From Anseranas semipalmata (Eukaryota; Chordata; Aves; Anseriformes; Anseranatidae): DNA of 64,000 nt. The stretch's first letter is position 1. Each line of letters begins with the position of its first letter. The notes below the pieces were generated by a model. The model had not been told where the DNA came from. It worked only from the letters and a program-made list of their open reading frames with translations, and did no database searches. Location of the stretch: the NCBI GenBank assembly GCA_013399115.1, contig VXAA01003157.1, positions 589,239 through 653,238 on the forward strand, in the 5' to 3' direction. Made by a program: the position numbers and the translations under genes. Of this stretch, positions 48,376 through 62,588 are shown piece after piece.

Positions 48376-51300
48376 TGGGATATTAAGGTCAATGTTTTCA
48401 ATCCTGTGGAGCACTTAATCTGAAGTACTTGTAACCTCATTGACCAGAGAATTCAATATTAAGTGTTTTGAGAAAACTCTGTTCATTGTAGCAAGTGTCT
48501 CATTGACTTTGATTGCAGTTCCGATTGCTGCATTACATTAAGTCAAGTTCTGGGAATCTGTTTGGAAACTGAAACCGCTTAGAACAAAAATCGGCATAGC
48601 TGACTTGCCCAGTCTAACTATCTAATTTATCTATCTAGCATTTTCCTTTCTCTTTCACTGTATATGTTCTAACTTTTGTAGCAGATGAAACAATAGTTCT
48701 GCAAACAGTGTTTTTCAGTACACAGTGTACCTTGAGCATTATTAAATCTGTACAGTGGCTGAGAAGAGTTCTTGATGAAAAAGCCATTTCTTCTACGCTG
48801 TCTGTGGACATACTAAAATTAAAATAAAGCATCAATTTTCAGACTATTGCACAAAATTAAAGATAATGCATCGGAGTATAGGCTAATACTTTTCCTGTAT
48901 TTCAATTGTAACAAAAATGCATGTAGAAATTAAATAAAACTGCTAGTTAATTAATATAGAGGTTTTGTCTACAGATTTTCTAGAATTCATTAGCAGCCTA
49001 TCTTTGCTTGTGTGATTAAATATTGTACTTTATTGAATATATATTAATATTTGTTATAGTTGCAGACTCCTGTAAAATTCTTACATCTGCCATTCAAAAC
49101 TTCTGAGAACATACAGATGTCACCCCATACTTTTTTATTTACAATATTGTCAAAATGTGACTGTTTTGACAGCAGCTGTAAAATCCGTTGGGGAGAGCTG
49201 AGTCAAGTAATTATAATAATGAACTGTAGTGGTATGTGGTTCTTTGTGTCAGTGAGTAACTCTTCTCCACTGTTTATTCTCTGGTAATTTTAAAATAAAT
49301 TTTAAATCATCGAACATATCCATAGTTACTAAACTATTTAGAGAAAATTAAAACAAATCTAACTTCTTTTTTTTTTCAGTTTAGTATGACTAATATTAAT
49401 TCATGCTTATGCTCTGTAAACCTGTCGTATTTGGAGAACTTCATCCCCAGTTGCTTGGAGAGAAGCTATGAATGTTGTATAGCAGTCTAAAAATACAGCT
49501 AGTTACTTCATTATTCTACTTACCAGATTTCAAGCTTAGGGAAACTGGAAATATTCCCCGAATGAAGAGAAAGGAATCTCTAAAAAGACCATGAAGTCTG
49601 GAGTGCTGGTAGGGTGGTCATTCAATTTTGAGCTCATTGTTGAATCTAAATATAAAAAAAAATCCTGAAAGCAAATGCTGGAGTACAGGGATTCCCTTTC
49701 CAAATGAATTTTAATAAATTTTAACTGGTAAAGAGAAGAATTAAGTTTCAGTTATTGTTGCTACTTTAATACTGAGGTTAAAACACTTGTAGACAGTAGT
49801 CCTCATCTTAAGCGATATTAAAATCCTCTCTGCAGGTTGTGTGTAGGTCTGTCTGCAACAGAAAAAATAGGATGTGTCTTCTTTCCTCCATGCTGTTCTT
49901 CCACTCACCCCTAATGTATGGGTTGCTGATTAGCATACAATGCTGAGAAATGACAAAATGTGGTTTTGAACTCCATCAAACAAAGTTGATCTCAGACTCT
50001 GAGAGGAAAAGCTGCAATTGGGAAGCTGTCATGTCAGGTCTGGTGTTTTCTCTTGCTGCTTTTAGCAGTTTAAAGAAAGTGATGTTGATGGGTACATTTA
50101 ATGAAACTCCTGATGCTATAATTGTGTACAGGGCATGTGCTGATATATACTAAACAGCATAGGCACTCAAGGCACTGAAATGAAGGTAGACTTAGTTTTC
50201 AGGAATCAGGCAGAAGCGCTCATACCTTTGAAGCCTGCATTTGTGTGAGTGGTTGCCAACACAACAGCCTATGCTCAGTGAACTTTGGAAAAAAAGTATA
50301 GCGAACTTTTGTTGCCTTCAAGATCAGACAAATCTGAGCTGGAAAAATTGAGGAATGTAGTTACAGCTTTAGAGCCAACTCTGCCTTAATCTCAATTTTT
50401 GTGTCTATGGATTTCAGTATTCAGGAATGATAAATAATAAAAAAAATGGGTTTGATCTTACATGTAGAAAATTCTTGTTTTATTATTTACATTTTATAAA
50501 GAGAATGCAGACATTGTAAAATGCAATTGTAGGTAACAAGGCTCCTATTAAATTTTCCGGTTTCTACAAAGAAACTGTTTTGATCAATGTTTTAATTTCA
50601 TTTGGGTAGGATGGGAAAGAGATATCAGCAGATGGTTGCCATAAACTCCATACCTCATTTTGGAATTAGCGTACAAAGCTATCCAGCTTGGCACAAACTA
50701 CACAGCATAATTTTTCCTGCATGTTAGTGCCAAAAGAAATCTGGCATAGAGAATGTTTTTCTAATTATTTTCAGATTTTATTAACTAACATCAGACCTGT
50801 TTAACCTGTAGTTGCTCTATCCATAAATCTGTACGTTTCATAGTTTTGTGAGAAAAAAAAAGTAAGTTGTCATACAGCAGTGACCTAAATCACTAATTGT
50901 TGGCATTATTGGGCAATTTAATTGCAATGATCGGTACATTATCTTGCTACTGTAACATGCTATTGCCTAATGGTGTGTCTGAGTGAAATGGTTGTACTTA
51001 AATTGCAGGTAAGTCTTTTGAGAGAGATAAGTTTAGAAGACATACTAATACTCATAAGGAAAGAGTCGTCATTGTTAAGATGATTTAAATAAAATGTGTT
51101 CTTATTTTTGTAATACTTTTGATTTTTTAATGGGGGAATAATACATTTATGAGAAGGGAAGAGAAGTAGTATAATCAGCAGATACTCTTGCACATCCGTT
51201 GTCAATCTCACCCATGAACTCATTATATATAGTATCCTAAATACCTTAACACATATTTCCTTTCCATTCTAACTCTGAAAAAAAAAAAAAAAGTCAATGG

Positions 51301-54300
51301 AAGCCATTCCTTATAGAACAGTCTGAAAGCATATTGGCCCCAGGAGGAGTTTCTGAAAATCCATGTCTGTTTTATGTAATCAGGACATTCCAAAACTAAT
51401 AACACATTGTCTTCAGAAATACCTCTGAAATAAGGATAAAAATTACCTCTGACAGATATTAGATACCTCTGAGGGAGGTTAAGTAGTTATAGAAAAGGAA
51501 TGAGCATCACAAAAGCCAGAAACTTCTCTCTTACTGTGTCTTATCTGTGAACAAAAGTTTTTCATATGAAAAAATAGTATGGATAACATTTCAATATCAA
51601 AAACTGAAGAGAAAAATAATGAATAGAGTCTCCACAGAGAAATTAGGATTTCTACATTTTTGACGTTAGAAACCAAAGACCATAGACAATCTTTTCTGCA
51701 ACATAATAGTATCAAAACAGGTGGAGTCAATTCTCCTAAATGTCCTAGCACCAGACAAACTGAGGTCTTCTTTTCCACAGTTCATTAAAGACAATTCATG
51801 AGCAACAGGGGTAAACACTTCCTCTTTCCATGCTGGAACACAGGCACCCAGTGGCAAGAGCTGCGTCGCAACAATCCCATCACCACTGCCCAAGGTGATT
51901 AAATCCCCTCTGCCAGAAGAAGAGGGGAAGCCCAGGGGGGTTCTCCCACCACCAGCTGATACCCACTCTGGTGTTGGAAACTCTTCCTTCTCCTCCTCTC
52001 TGCTTCCCCTCTGCCACCCCCAGTGAAAGCAAAAGATCTGTTTGAGTTACCTATGTGTCCAAGTTAAATCTCTCATCACTAGATTGACTGTCTAGGGAAG
52101 GAAGAATTTTAGGAACTGGCTTTGAATATGCTTAGATTGCTTTTATCCTAAGCTTCTTTGGGCTCTGACTGGTGTGGCTTAATAGAGGAAGTTGATGTCT
52201 TTGTGGAGGTGTGATTCACAATGCTTTCAGACCTGAATTTGTTTTGTCATTTAGCATATCTTACAGAGACATAACTGGAATCTGTTGTCTAGGATATGCC
52301 CTTAAAAATAAGAACCCTACTTTGAGTGTCAGTCATCATCGGTCACTCATCTGCCTTTGGAATCGCTTGAAATATCTGATATAACAAATATGAATTCAGA
52401 TGGCTCAATTGTTTTTTGCCCAATTGTTCATTCTTTTAACAAATGGGTAACTCATAGCTTTGTTTAAAAATAAAACGTAGAAGTATAGAAAAGAGGATGG
52501 CCATTTCTTCATAAAAAATGATTTGTCATGTCTGCACTTTATACTGAAATATTAGATGCATTCTTTTTCCTATTCTTGAAAAAGATAGTTTGGCATGTTC
52601 ATCTTTGTGGTACATGTAACTGATACGTGATGTGTGAGTCAGACAACAATCTCCCAGAATTCAGCAATGCGAGAACCAGAAGAGTTTCCCTATGAAGCTT
52701 GAGTCTGGAAACACAGGTTGGTTTTAAGACCTACTAATTGGATGATAGAAATCAGGGAGTAAAGTCTAAGAGAGCAAGCAGTGCTTGCTGTCTTTGGTTG
52801 GGTCCAATGAAACTTTATGTGCTTTGTAAACTGATATTTTCAACTGATATTATTAAATGAAGAAGAGGAAAAATTAGCTCTGTATTATCTTTTTTTTTTT
52901 TTTTCAGGGCCAGGGGAAATTAGTTCATAAATAATGTACCTGCCCTTTACACTGTTATTCACATTTTTGATAACCCCACTGGCTGTTCTACAGTTATGCT
53001 AATGATATCTTTGACCTAATGTTCAATGCAGGAAGTCTGATGCTTAAACTGTACTTCTGTGAGTAGATTCCTCTATCTGTTTTCAGGCTTTTAGTATGTA
53101 CTTTATAAGTATACTTTAAAAAAAATACATAAGGATAATGTGATAATCAGTAGAAATAAAATAATGTATTTTGCATAGTGATTGCTACTTATGTTTCAAC
53201 TTCTCCATCTTTTGCATTTTGCTTATGCAGGGGAGAAACTTTTTAGTGTATACTTTATGTTGGCTTCTCCTTTGGGAATGGGCAGGACAGCTAGTTTGGA
53301 TGGGGGAAAGAGTTTGACAATCCCATAGGGGTTCTGTATCACAAGACTAGCAAAGCTTGTGATACTAGGGGGGTGCTAATGGTAATATTGTTTTAACTCT
53401 TTAGTCCTGATGACTAAATATGTCCCTCATAAAGGAAAATCAAATCAGTTCCCCATGAACTTTTAGGCAGGTTCCCAGATGTCCATGAACTTGTAGTCAA
53501 ACATTAGAGAAGGGTAAGAATTCCTGCTGTCGACTCACTTTATAACCTTATGGAAGATATTTAACATTGATGCAACTTGATTCCTAATTAGGAAAATGAG
53601 CATAATCATACTTAATTACTGTGCCTATTTCATAGGGGAGTATGAAGATAAATTAGGTTTAAGAGCTTGAAATATAAAAACCTTTGTGAGTGGATGATAC
53701 GATCCACTTGTTCAGGCTGTTGACCTCAACCAATAATAAAGAAGTTGCAACAAATAAATGTATATAAGAAAGGCTTGTGTTAACTAACAAGTTTTCTGCT
53801 ACAATGGTGCTTAGCAGATCTGCAGCAAAGCCTTCTCAAATTGTGAGAAAAGAACCTGTGAGAAAGCAACTCAGAGTATGGTGTCAAAAGAAAACATAGG
53901 TAAGAAACTGGAAATTATATGAAATTCCTCTCTTTGTAAGGACCTCAATGTAAAGACTGCTGTCAGTCTCACATAAATGGTATTCAATAACAAGGACGGG
54001 GATGACTGTGGACCATAGTATTTGTGTGTGAGATGCTAAAATAAACAATGCCTCATGAAATACTGCATCACTTAGCAGTATGCTGCAATATAGGTACAGA
54101 TATATAGATTATAATAACTTTCTGTTTTCTAAAGTTCAGCAAAGACTCAAAGAAATACTGTGCGTGCACACACTAGATCAAACAAGCATGGCAAATGATG
54201 ATGAAGATGATACAAGTGACCCACTTAGGCAGGGAAAAAAAGAAGAGTGAAAACAATGAGAAATGACAGACAGATGGCTGTGTTAAACATAACAGACTTC

Positions 54301-57300
54301 TTAAAATGTCTATAGCCCAAGGGTATAGACTTAGCTACAAGTTGAATATTGGCAGGTCATTTATCCAGCATGTCGGGAAAAAAAGGCTGTTATTTAGTAA
54401 ACAGGAAAAAGAAGTACTGGGCAAGAACTGAACATACTATCCTTATGGTGCACAGTGTTTCCCCATGAGATGAAAATAGGTGAATCTTGTGAAGGAGAGC
54501 AAAGCAAGCTTTCGGAAAAGGAGCCTTTAGAGAGATTATTAATTTAAGACTATCCTTAAGTGCTCTTATTCTGGTATGTTTTCTTTCTCTTTTCCTTGTT
54601 TACAAGTTTGACGGCTGGCTGTCCTTTTCCGGCCAATAGTTGTGTGGTGTGGTGCCCCTGTCCTAGACTATAAATTTTAAGGTTATAAGCGAGACTTCAC
54701 TGTTCTCAGATTGTGATGCTTTTCTATGTCCCATGTTGGTGCCATAAGGGACAAGTCTGGAAACCAGGTGGGATTGGAATAGCAAAGGTGAAAGCAGAAT
54801 AGCATTTAAAATGCCAAGAGGATAGGAATGGACCAGAGGGAAAAGTCAGACTGAGAAAGGAGAAGCAAGGAGTGATCACAGGGTGAGCGGAGACTGGACA
54901 AAGGAGGGGAAATGCATTGTTCCCACACAGCAGGTTTCACCCTGGCCTTACAAAGCCAGGGCCAGCCTTAAGGCAGACCAGCAAGACAGATGATGGCAGT
55001 GACAAAAAGCAGCCGCTGAGGAGCGTGTGGATAGCCTGGCAGGTGCTGCTGGAGTCACTTTGACACAAGGGCATCCTGACAAAGCGTGTTTCTCAGTAAT
55101 ATGCCCAGTGGCACTGTGAGGTGCCTATGGAGTCCATGTCTGCCAGAGTACATCTTTGTTACGGTTGGTACTTGTTTGACAGTTCTTGATTTTGTGGCAA
55201 CTTTGTTCCTTATGTTTTGTTTATTCACTCATGATGTTTTGTATGCCATCTGTTTCTTCCCTCTCTGCTTTTTCTTCTGTTCATAAGATCATAAGCCGTG
55301 TTCAGTGTAAATATGTATGTATACTTCCCCTCATCTAGTATTTTAAGTAGCTTGGGTTTTTTATTAGCGTAGAGCTTAAGTGTTTGCCCTTACTTTGACC
55401 TTTAGACAAATGGACAGATTTCACTCTTATTTACCCTTACTGTAAACCCTAAATAACACTGTTGGATGTAATGTAATTCCACTATAGATTGCTATAAATG
55501 ACAAGATAATTTAACTGAGATCCAGGCCACCCACCCTTTCCATCTGGTCTTAGATAGGTGCATGGCAGCTCAGGAAGAGCTCTAATTCTCCCCTACGCTG
55601 TGCAAGGCTCTCAACCCAAATACTTGCCAAGGCCACGGGCACCAATACGTCAATGTGATTGCAGGGAGCTGCAGAGGGTGGGCTATCAAAACTGGAGTCA
55701 CAGGTTCCTCCTCCCTCCTGATACAGAGTTTTTTGCTTGAAAATTTGTGCTCACTTTCAACCTTAAGTTTACCACGTGGTGGCTCAGCATGATTTTGTGC
55801 ACCATCCCGGTCTTTGGCCATCCTCGTAGCCTACCTTCTTGGACCCTCCTGCCTCAATCTCCTATTGCAGTTGTATGCTTGTTATCAATACCATTGCCAC
55901 CAATCCCTTGAACGTCTGTAGTGGTGGTTTTCTGAAAAAGAACTCTGAGATATTGCTGGCCTAATTTTATTGCAGCTTTTAGGAGTGAAACTTCTCCTGG
56001 GCTGTGCTTCTGTACTGTTTGGTACTTCTGTATGAAACTTTTCGATAGTACTTCTGTTCTCTAAGTAGTTGGATTATGAGACATTCAACTTTACAAGCAA
56101 CATCAGAAAGTTATTTCTTTGCTGCACTATGCCTGGGTCATGCACACGTCTCTCATCAGAAGAAGTGATGTGTTCTACAGAACAGTGAAAGAACATTGAC
56201 ATTTCACAAATTTTTGCTGAGCATTTTAAAGAATTGCTTGTTTCTTAAGATATCAGAAGTGCTGAAGGGCAACAGTGTCAGTGGAAGGGTGCAGAAGCAG
56301 GAAAAAAATCCCAGTATGTCAGAGTTCAACAGCTGTAACAGCACATTTTTTCACTATAAGATAAACTTGTAGGGTATTTTGTTTTGTCAAAGAGGTGGGT
56401 GAGGGAAGCACTCAAGAAATTCTGGGAAGCAAACTGGCCATTTGGGAGCCTGCTTCTCCTGAAGGCCGGAGGGTTTATCATTGACTACAGCAGCTATAGA
56501 ACCAAAGCCTCAGTGCTTTGCATGGTGGCACTTTTTTTCTCTTTTACTAATATTAATAAAAAGTGAGAGACAGAGGATAGTAGTTACAACTCAGAGTCTC
56601 TACACCTAGTGACAAGTTTAATAATAATAATTTTGCTCTCCATCTAATGCATTCAGTGATTCCCTTTAATGTCTGTAATACTTTTCAAAAGTGACATAAC
56701 TTAACAAAAGGTTTTTTTGATATATAAAATTCCTTAGCAACATAATTCAAAAATCTTTCAAATAAACATGGATTAAACAGAACAATTCAAGTAAACAGAT
56801 ATTAAACATAATATATTTGACATTAAGCAGGAACTACTCATGCACACAGTCAATGAAGGAACTCATTAAACAATATTGTTACTTACTAATTTGGTTATGA
56901 TTCAAGTTAATCTACTAGTAGAAACATTTTAAATAAAAAAAAAGAACAATTCTCATTTTAATTTTAATTATTTTTTTTTAAATCTTCACCATCCCTCCAG
57001 ATAATCCCCACCATTTTATTCTCTTTTCTTTCCCCATTGAATAATTTCAGTGGTTCCAGACCAACTTCTTTCCTCTGTTTGTATGAGTGCAAATTTTTCC
57101 TGGCCTGTATACAGCAAACATATTTTAGCTGTCCAGGAGAAAGAAATGGGAGTTTGCTTCCAGCCTTGAACCCAGAGATCACTTAGAGAAGAAATTCATG
57201 TCCTAGAAAGGTAGCAATTTCAGGGTTTCCCACAAACAGAGCAGAAGATTGAGATAAAGGAAAATATATTGTTCTTTTTCCTCTGGATTTTCTTAACTGG

Positions 57301-58878
57301 ATTTCTCAAAAGCCTTTTGATGGCAGTGGGATAGAAATCCTCAAATGACACATTGTTCTCCACTGATGTGCTTCTGCAGCAATCAGATTACACTGTGAGC
57401 TCTGTCTTTACAGGGGGGAAAGCCTAGAAACGTTACATTTTCATTTCCAATAAGAAGTTATGACTCCAGGATTTCTTTGATGTTCCAGACAACAAGTACT
57501 GGAACTGACAGAGCCTGACTTAGTTACTGAAAGAAAGTTTAATAACTTCTGATAGGTTATTCTTCAAACTTATGTTAAAGGCATTCAGTTTTTGATTTTT
57601 TGCTAGAAGTCACTGAAGTCAGATGTCTCTTTTTCCTGATGTTATGTTCCTGAGATTTTCTCTTAGGTAGTGAAATAAATGTCATTTGTAATGAAAACTG
57701 ATCTTCAGCCTTTAATATGGTATTGAATGGAAATATTTCCCTGACAAGTAGTGCAAGATGTTTGCTTCCTGTAGAATACATAAAAAGAAAGCAGCTTCTT
57801 TGCCTGCCCCAGTGAATACTCAATTGACAGCATCAGAGTAAAAATAATAATAAAAAAAAAAACAGTGTTTTAGTCTGGACTTAGGTGAGTGGGCTTCTTC
57901 AGATGTTTAAGCAAAGAAAGAATGCTATAATATAGTGGGACGTAAGTATTTTGCAAATCTATTTTATTAACAACAATCTTTTGTTCAATAACATGCCACA
58001 TATTTTAGGAGTCTCCTAAAACAATTATGAAATCTTTATAATAAACAGTTTCTTTTGTCAGATGATTAGGACGTTTCAATGAATGCAGACATAATGTTTT
58101 ACTTCATTGTAACAATCCTATTTGAACAACAGAAACTATAATTATGGAACTTTTCTGATGGTTTTGTGATCTTTACTGAGTGGATGCCAAAGCCCAAGAA
58201 TGAGAGGGTTTACTTATGCAGACTCCAATGTGATAAAATGCCTTTTTATTTGTTCCAGGTTAAATTGTGCATTTAAAACGTTGCTGTAAACAGTTCTGCC
58301 AAGGTCACTTTATGGCTAGTGCCCAGCAGACTTGTACATCACATGAAAGTGTTCAGTAATTTACACTGTATTTGAGTTTTAGTAATTTTGCCTTTGAAAG
58401 CCTTCAAGCACCTTTCTTGTCAGACTAATAGATTTAAAAGATTTGGATGAATGAGCAATCTAGTTGTGTTAGATGGCAAGCATGCTGCATAGCTGACACT
58501 TTTCCTATACTGGTGTAGAATAAACCACTAATTTTTGCTGTATTAAAGGAAAGCAAAAAATAAATAAATAAAACCCCAAACCACCACAGATGATTTACCA
58601 CTAAGTACAAAACAAGTTGATCTGTTTTAAATAAGCCTGTGATGCTGTAAAGAACCAGATAAATATTAAAAACAAAAACAAATAACTCCTGTACTGCCTA
58701 TCTGTCCTCATGTGAGGATATTCTCTGTCCTATGGTCTCCAATCTACCCTAGGCTCTCTTGTCCAGTTCAGTTATAAACTGTCTTAAGTGATCCCTAAAA
58801 GATACTGCTCTTTCTGTTATTTCCCTGTCTTCCTCACAGAAAATTCTTTAGATTCAGGTAAAGGTGCCTACCAAGGAG
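48376..58878. other. Unclassified intronic sequence
   Basis: About 10 kb of mostly AT-rich sequence with no repeat family or gene I recognise. Richer patches lie at 51840-52030 and 54740-55090. A T15 run ending CAGG at 52890-52908 looks like a splice acceptor but leads into no meaningful frame. Confidence 0.5.
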
Positions 58879-58879
58879 A

Positions 58880-59950
58880 ACATAGAATCATAGAATATCT
58901 TGAGTTGGAAGGGACCCACAAGGATCATCGAGTCCAACTCCTGGCTCCACACAGGACCACCCAAAAATCAGACCATATGTCTGAGAGCATCGTCCAAATG
59001 GTTCTTGAACTCCGCAGGCTTGGTGCCATGACCAGTGCCCTGAGGAGCCTGTTCTAGTGCTCGACCGCCCTCTCAGTGAAGAACCTTTTCCTAATATCCT
59101 AACCTCCCCTGACGCAGCTCCATGCCCTTCCCTTGGATCCTGTCTCTGGTCACCAGAGAGCAGAGATCAGTGCCTGCCCCTCCGCTCCCCTCGTGAGGAA
59201 GCTGCAGGCCGCCATGAGGCCTCCCCTCAGTCTCCTCTTCTCTGGGCTGAACAAACCAAGTGACTTCAGCCGCTCCTTATACGTCTTGCACTCTAAACCC
59301 TTCACCATCTTCACAGCCCTCCTTTGGATGCTCTCTAGCGTCTCGTTTTATGTCCTTCTTATACTGTGGTGCCCCAAACTGCACACAGTACTCGAGGTGA
59401 GGCCGTACCAGCGCAGAGCAGAGCGGGACGATCTCCTCCCTCAAATGGCTAGCAATGCTGTGCTTGATGCACCCCAGGACACAGCTGGCCCTTTTGGCTG
59501 CCAGGGCACACTGTTGACTTACAGTCAACTTGCTGTCAACAAGAACCCCCAGATCCCTTTCTGTGGGGCTGCTCTCCAGCCTCTCATCCCCCAGTCTGTA
59601 CTTATATCCATGGTTGCCCTGTCCAGGGTGAAAATCCAGCACTTGCTCTTGTTAAACTTCATGTGGTTGGTGATTGCCCAACTCTCTAATTTGTCAGGAT
59701 CTCTCTGCAAGACCTCTCTGCCCTCAAGGGAGTCAACAGCTCCTCCTAATTTATTATCATCTGCAAACTTGCTTAGTATGCATGTGAGTCCTGCATCCAA
59801 ATCATTCATGACAACATTGAAGAGAACTGGCCCTAAGGAGCCCTGTGGAACCTCATAGTGACTGGCCACCAGACTGATGTAACCCCATTTACTATAACCC
59901 TTTGAGCCCAACCCATCAGCCAATTGTTCACCCAACCTAGTATGTGTAGT
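58880..59950 (-). mobile_element. CR1 LINE with reverse-transcriptase remnant, frameshifted
   Basis: The tail at the left (CATAGAATCATAGAATATCTTG) is followed by GAGTTGGAAGGGACCCACAAGGATCATCGAGTCC. The minus frame 59977-59525 holds [12 protein letters not shown] and an intact FADD catalytic box (59756-59767). It then shifts into the frame 59642-59277 ([32 protein letters not shown]). The copy has no translatable full domain. It runs rightward to about 59950, where identity to CR1 fades. Confidence 0.93.
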
Positions 59951-60278
59951 TAGTGGTATGTGAAAACGACATGTCACAAACGAAGCATGTATAGCATTTA
60001 TGGTGGTAGGTTCCTGTGGTTTCCCAGGTCACTGAAGAACACAGTCACAAAGGATCCTGTGCTTTAGTTGAAATGCTCCCGCTCTCTGGCTGCCCTTTGT
60101 GATTGCCTCTGCCATGACTGCCTAGCATCGTATGCACACTGCTTTTCAGTTTCACACTGAAAAAGGAAAAAAAAAAGAGAAATAAGGGGATAACAACATT
60201 CCCAGTCCTTCTCCCTTTTCGTCTCTTGGCTTCTCTTGGAAAAAATGGCCAGAGAACAAAGAAGCCCATAGGCTTCTT
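59951..60278. other. Short unclassified interval between two CR1 copies
   Basis: Nothing recognised apart from a short A-rich run near 60165-60180. Confidence 0.5.
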
Positions 60279-60523
60279 AGGGGAGATTTAGGTTGGATAT
60301 TAGGAGGAAGTTTTTCACTCAGAGGGTGGTGAGGCACTGGAACAGGTTGCCCAGAGAGGTTGTGGATGCCCCATCCCTGGAGGCATTCAAGGCCAGGCTG
60401 GATGTGGCGCTGGGCAGCCTGCTCTAGTAGTTGGCAACCCTGCCCAGAGCAGGGGGGTTGAAACTAGATGATCTTTAAGGTCCTTTTCAACCTATGCCGT
60501 TCTATGATTCTATGATTCTATGA
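60279..60523 (+). mobile_element. CR1 LINE, short 3' end with clean tail
   Basis: Opens at GGGGAGATTTAGGTTGGATA and contains GGTTGCCCAGAGAGGTTGTG, ending in three ATTCTATG units at about 60500-60523. It belongs to a different subfamily from the plus-strand copies at 2817 and 45465, judging by its 3' UTR (GGCATTCAAGGCCAGGCTGG). Confidence 0.95.
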
Positions 60524-62588
60524 TTCCTGAACCACACATACCCTGCTGAGTAGCCCAAAAATGCTTATATGGATACAAACAGCCTTCAGTCCTCACTATT
60601 GTCCCTAGCACAATTATAAAGACATTTTGAATGGATAGTTGTGTGTTTACTTCAAAACCATTCATGTACTCATATTTTATATGCATTCTGTTATGCAGAC
60701 AATTATAATTTACAGTCTCAGGCAGAAATAGGCATTGCATAGTGTGCTCTACATGTTGCTTAGCTCATTCTTTGGTTTCATTGTGTACGTGTTTAGTGAG
60801 ATTTCTACTACCTGCAAAACTGGAAGCAATTTTAAACAGAAACTTGTCACAGATGGGATCAAACAATTCCTTGGATGTTTCTTTCTTAGTTTTGAATTTC
60901 ATGAATGTATACATTACCTGATGGGAAATGAATTTAAAGAATAAACTCCCATCATAGCACCAAGTTTACATGGTGAGACTACACATAGAAGCATCTATGA
61001 TTCACTCTTTGTGGGGGAGAGCAAAGTAAGCAAATTAGTGTAGGTGGAAAATACTCAGAAGACCGTAACAGAGAAAATGAAGACAAAAGAATATTCACAA
61101 AGAAGAATATGAGTGTAATATAGGTGCATTTATTTATAATATTTATATATTTACATATATATATAAACACAACAGATGATTTATGGTTTTCTACCCAGTT
61201 CTGATAGAATTACACAGAACGGTGACCATTTGATTCCGACCTTCAAATAAATGATGGCTGAATGTGAATTGTATGATTGCAAGAACTCCCTTGAGTCACT
61301 AAAGTAAGTATAGTATTACCAGCAGGGAGCTAAAACAAAATGCTTCATAACCATGAAGTCATTAGAATTCTCTCTTAAAATCAACAGATAATAGAAAATC
61401 GGTTCTTATTTTTCGGTTTTCTTACTTGTACCATGAGAAGACAAGTTCTGTAAAAGAGCACGTCTATAAACACAAATTGTCTGCAAGTCTTTTAATACGT
61501 AAAAGTATTTTTATATGTGTATGCATATATATGCATATATATGTGTACATACACATAAATATGTATTCATTGTGTTTGATGTTCCCCAGCTTTTAAATAA
61601 CCATGCAATTTAGGCCTAGAGGGAAGAAGTAATATTTAATACTTCAGTCAAACATAATTGCTAGGAAATGTCCTCATGCTAAACTAGCACCTATCAGTAC
61701 AACAGTATATTGTTGTGTACTTAACTGTAGGTAGAAAATGCTAAAACAATGAAGAAAATCTCTTCCTAAAGCACTTTATTATTTAAAGGCCTAAGTGGAC
61801 ATAAAGCGATGCATCATAATAGCATAAAGCATCATTATCAAATTATTATGTTCAGGCATGAGTGATGCTAAAAGAGCTGAATTGGTCTGATAAGAAATAC
61901 ATATTATTAAATTTGATATGTTTTAAAATAATTACCATATTATCCATCTTGTAGCACTTAATCTTTTATTTTATGAAATAAAAAAATAAAATCAGTCTGT
62001 AACAGAAAGGTTCACACACGTTAAACAAAACTGTTCCTATCCCCATTATGAGAGAAAGAAAAATCTGGGTATGTGATCAAGGTGGAAACCTTTGCAATGA
62101 AGTTTTCCTTTAGTGTGTTTCAGATTTCCTTTTACTCAATAACCTTGATAAATCCTCAGAACAGGTGTATACTGTGATTATAGTAAAACAGTGTACATGG
62201 TCAAAAAATGTATGATATTGTGAAAACCTCATTAGTTGCTTCTGTCAGACTTTGTGGAGCTGGGGTGTGCTAGTACTCAACCCTAGCTACATACGAATAA
62301 TTTTACATTATTAGGTATTGCTAACATCTCGCTCAGTACCAGCAGAAATTAATATTCTTTATAGCTCTTCCAAATGTTCAGAGAAATACCATATTTTAAC
62401 CCTAGAAAATATTTAGCTACATAGAAGTTGTAACTGTATTTGAAATTGTAACCTTAATAGACAAAAGCACGGTTACAGTTCAAAGATGTTGTTACACCAA
62501 ATTCGGATTCAAGAAGTTTCTGGAAGACATGATCTGCCATTCAGGCTTCCCTAAAGGTTATAAAAAGTAAAAAGCTAAAGTAGCTTGG
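60524..62588. other. Unclassified intronic sequence
   Basis: AT-rich sequence with alternating TA/ATGC tracts at 61137-61168 and 61512-61560. No gene or repeat family is recognised. Confidence 0.5.
61512..61560. repeat. Alternating (ATGCATAT)n purine-pyrimidine tract
   Basis: TATGTGTATGCATATATATG and similar alternating sequence, self-complementary over most of its length. Confidence 0.8.

Noticed and set aside
52890..52908. T15 tract followed by CAGG resembling a strong splice acceptor
   Set aside because: The following sequence has no KHDRBS2-like frame and soon reaches stops. A pseudo-acceptor is more likely.
59133..59858. 241-codon frame (+), the longest in the window
   Set aside because: It is antisense to a minus-strand CR1 reverse-transcriptase remnant and is a shadow of that coding sequence.
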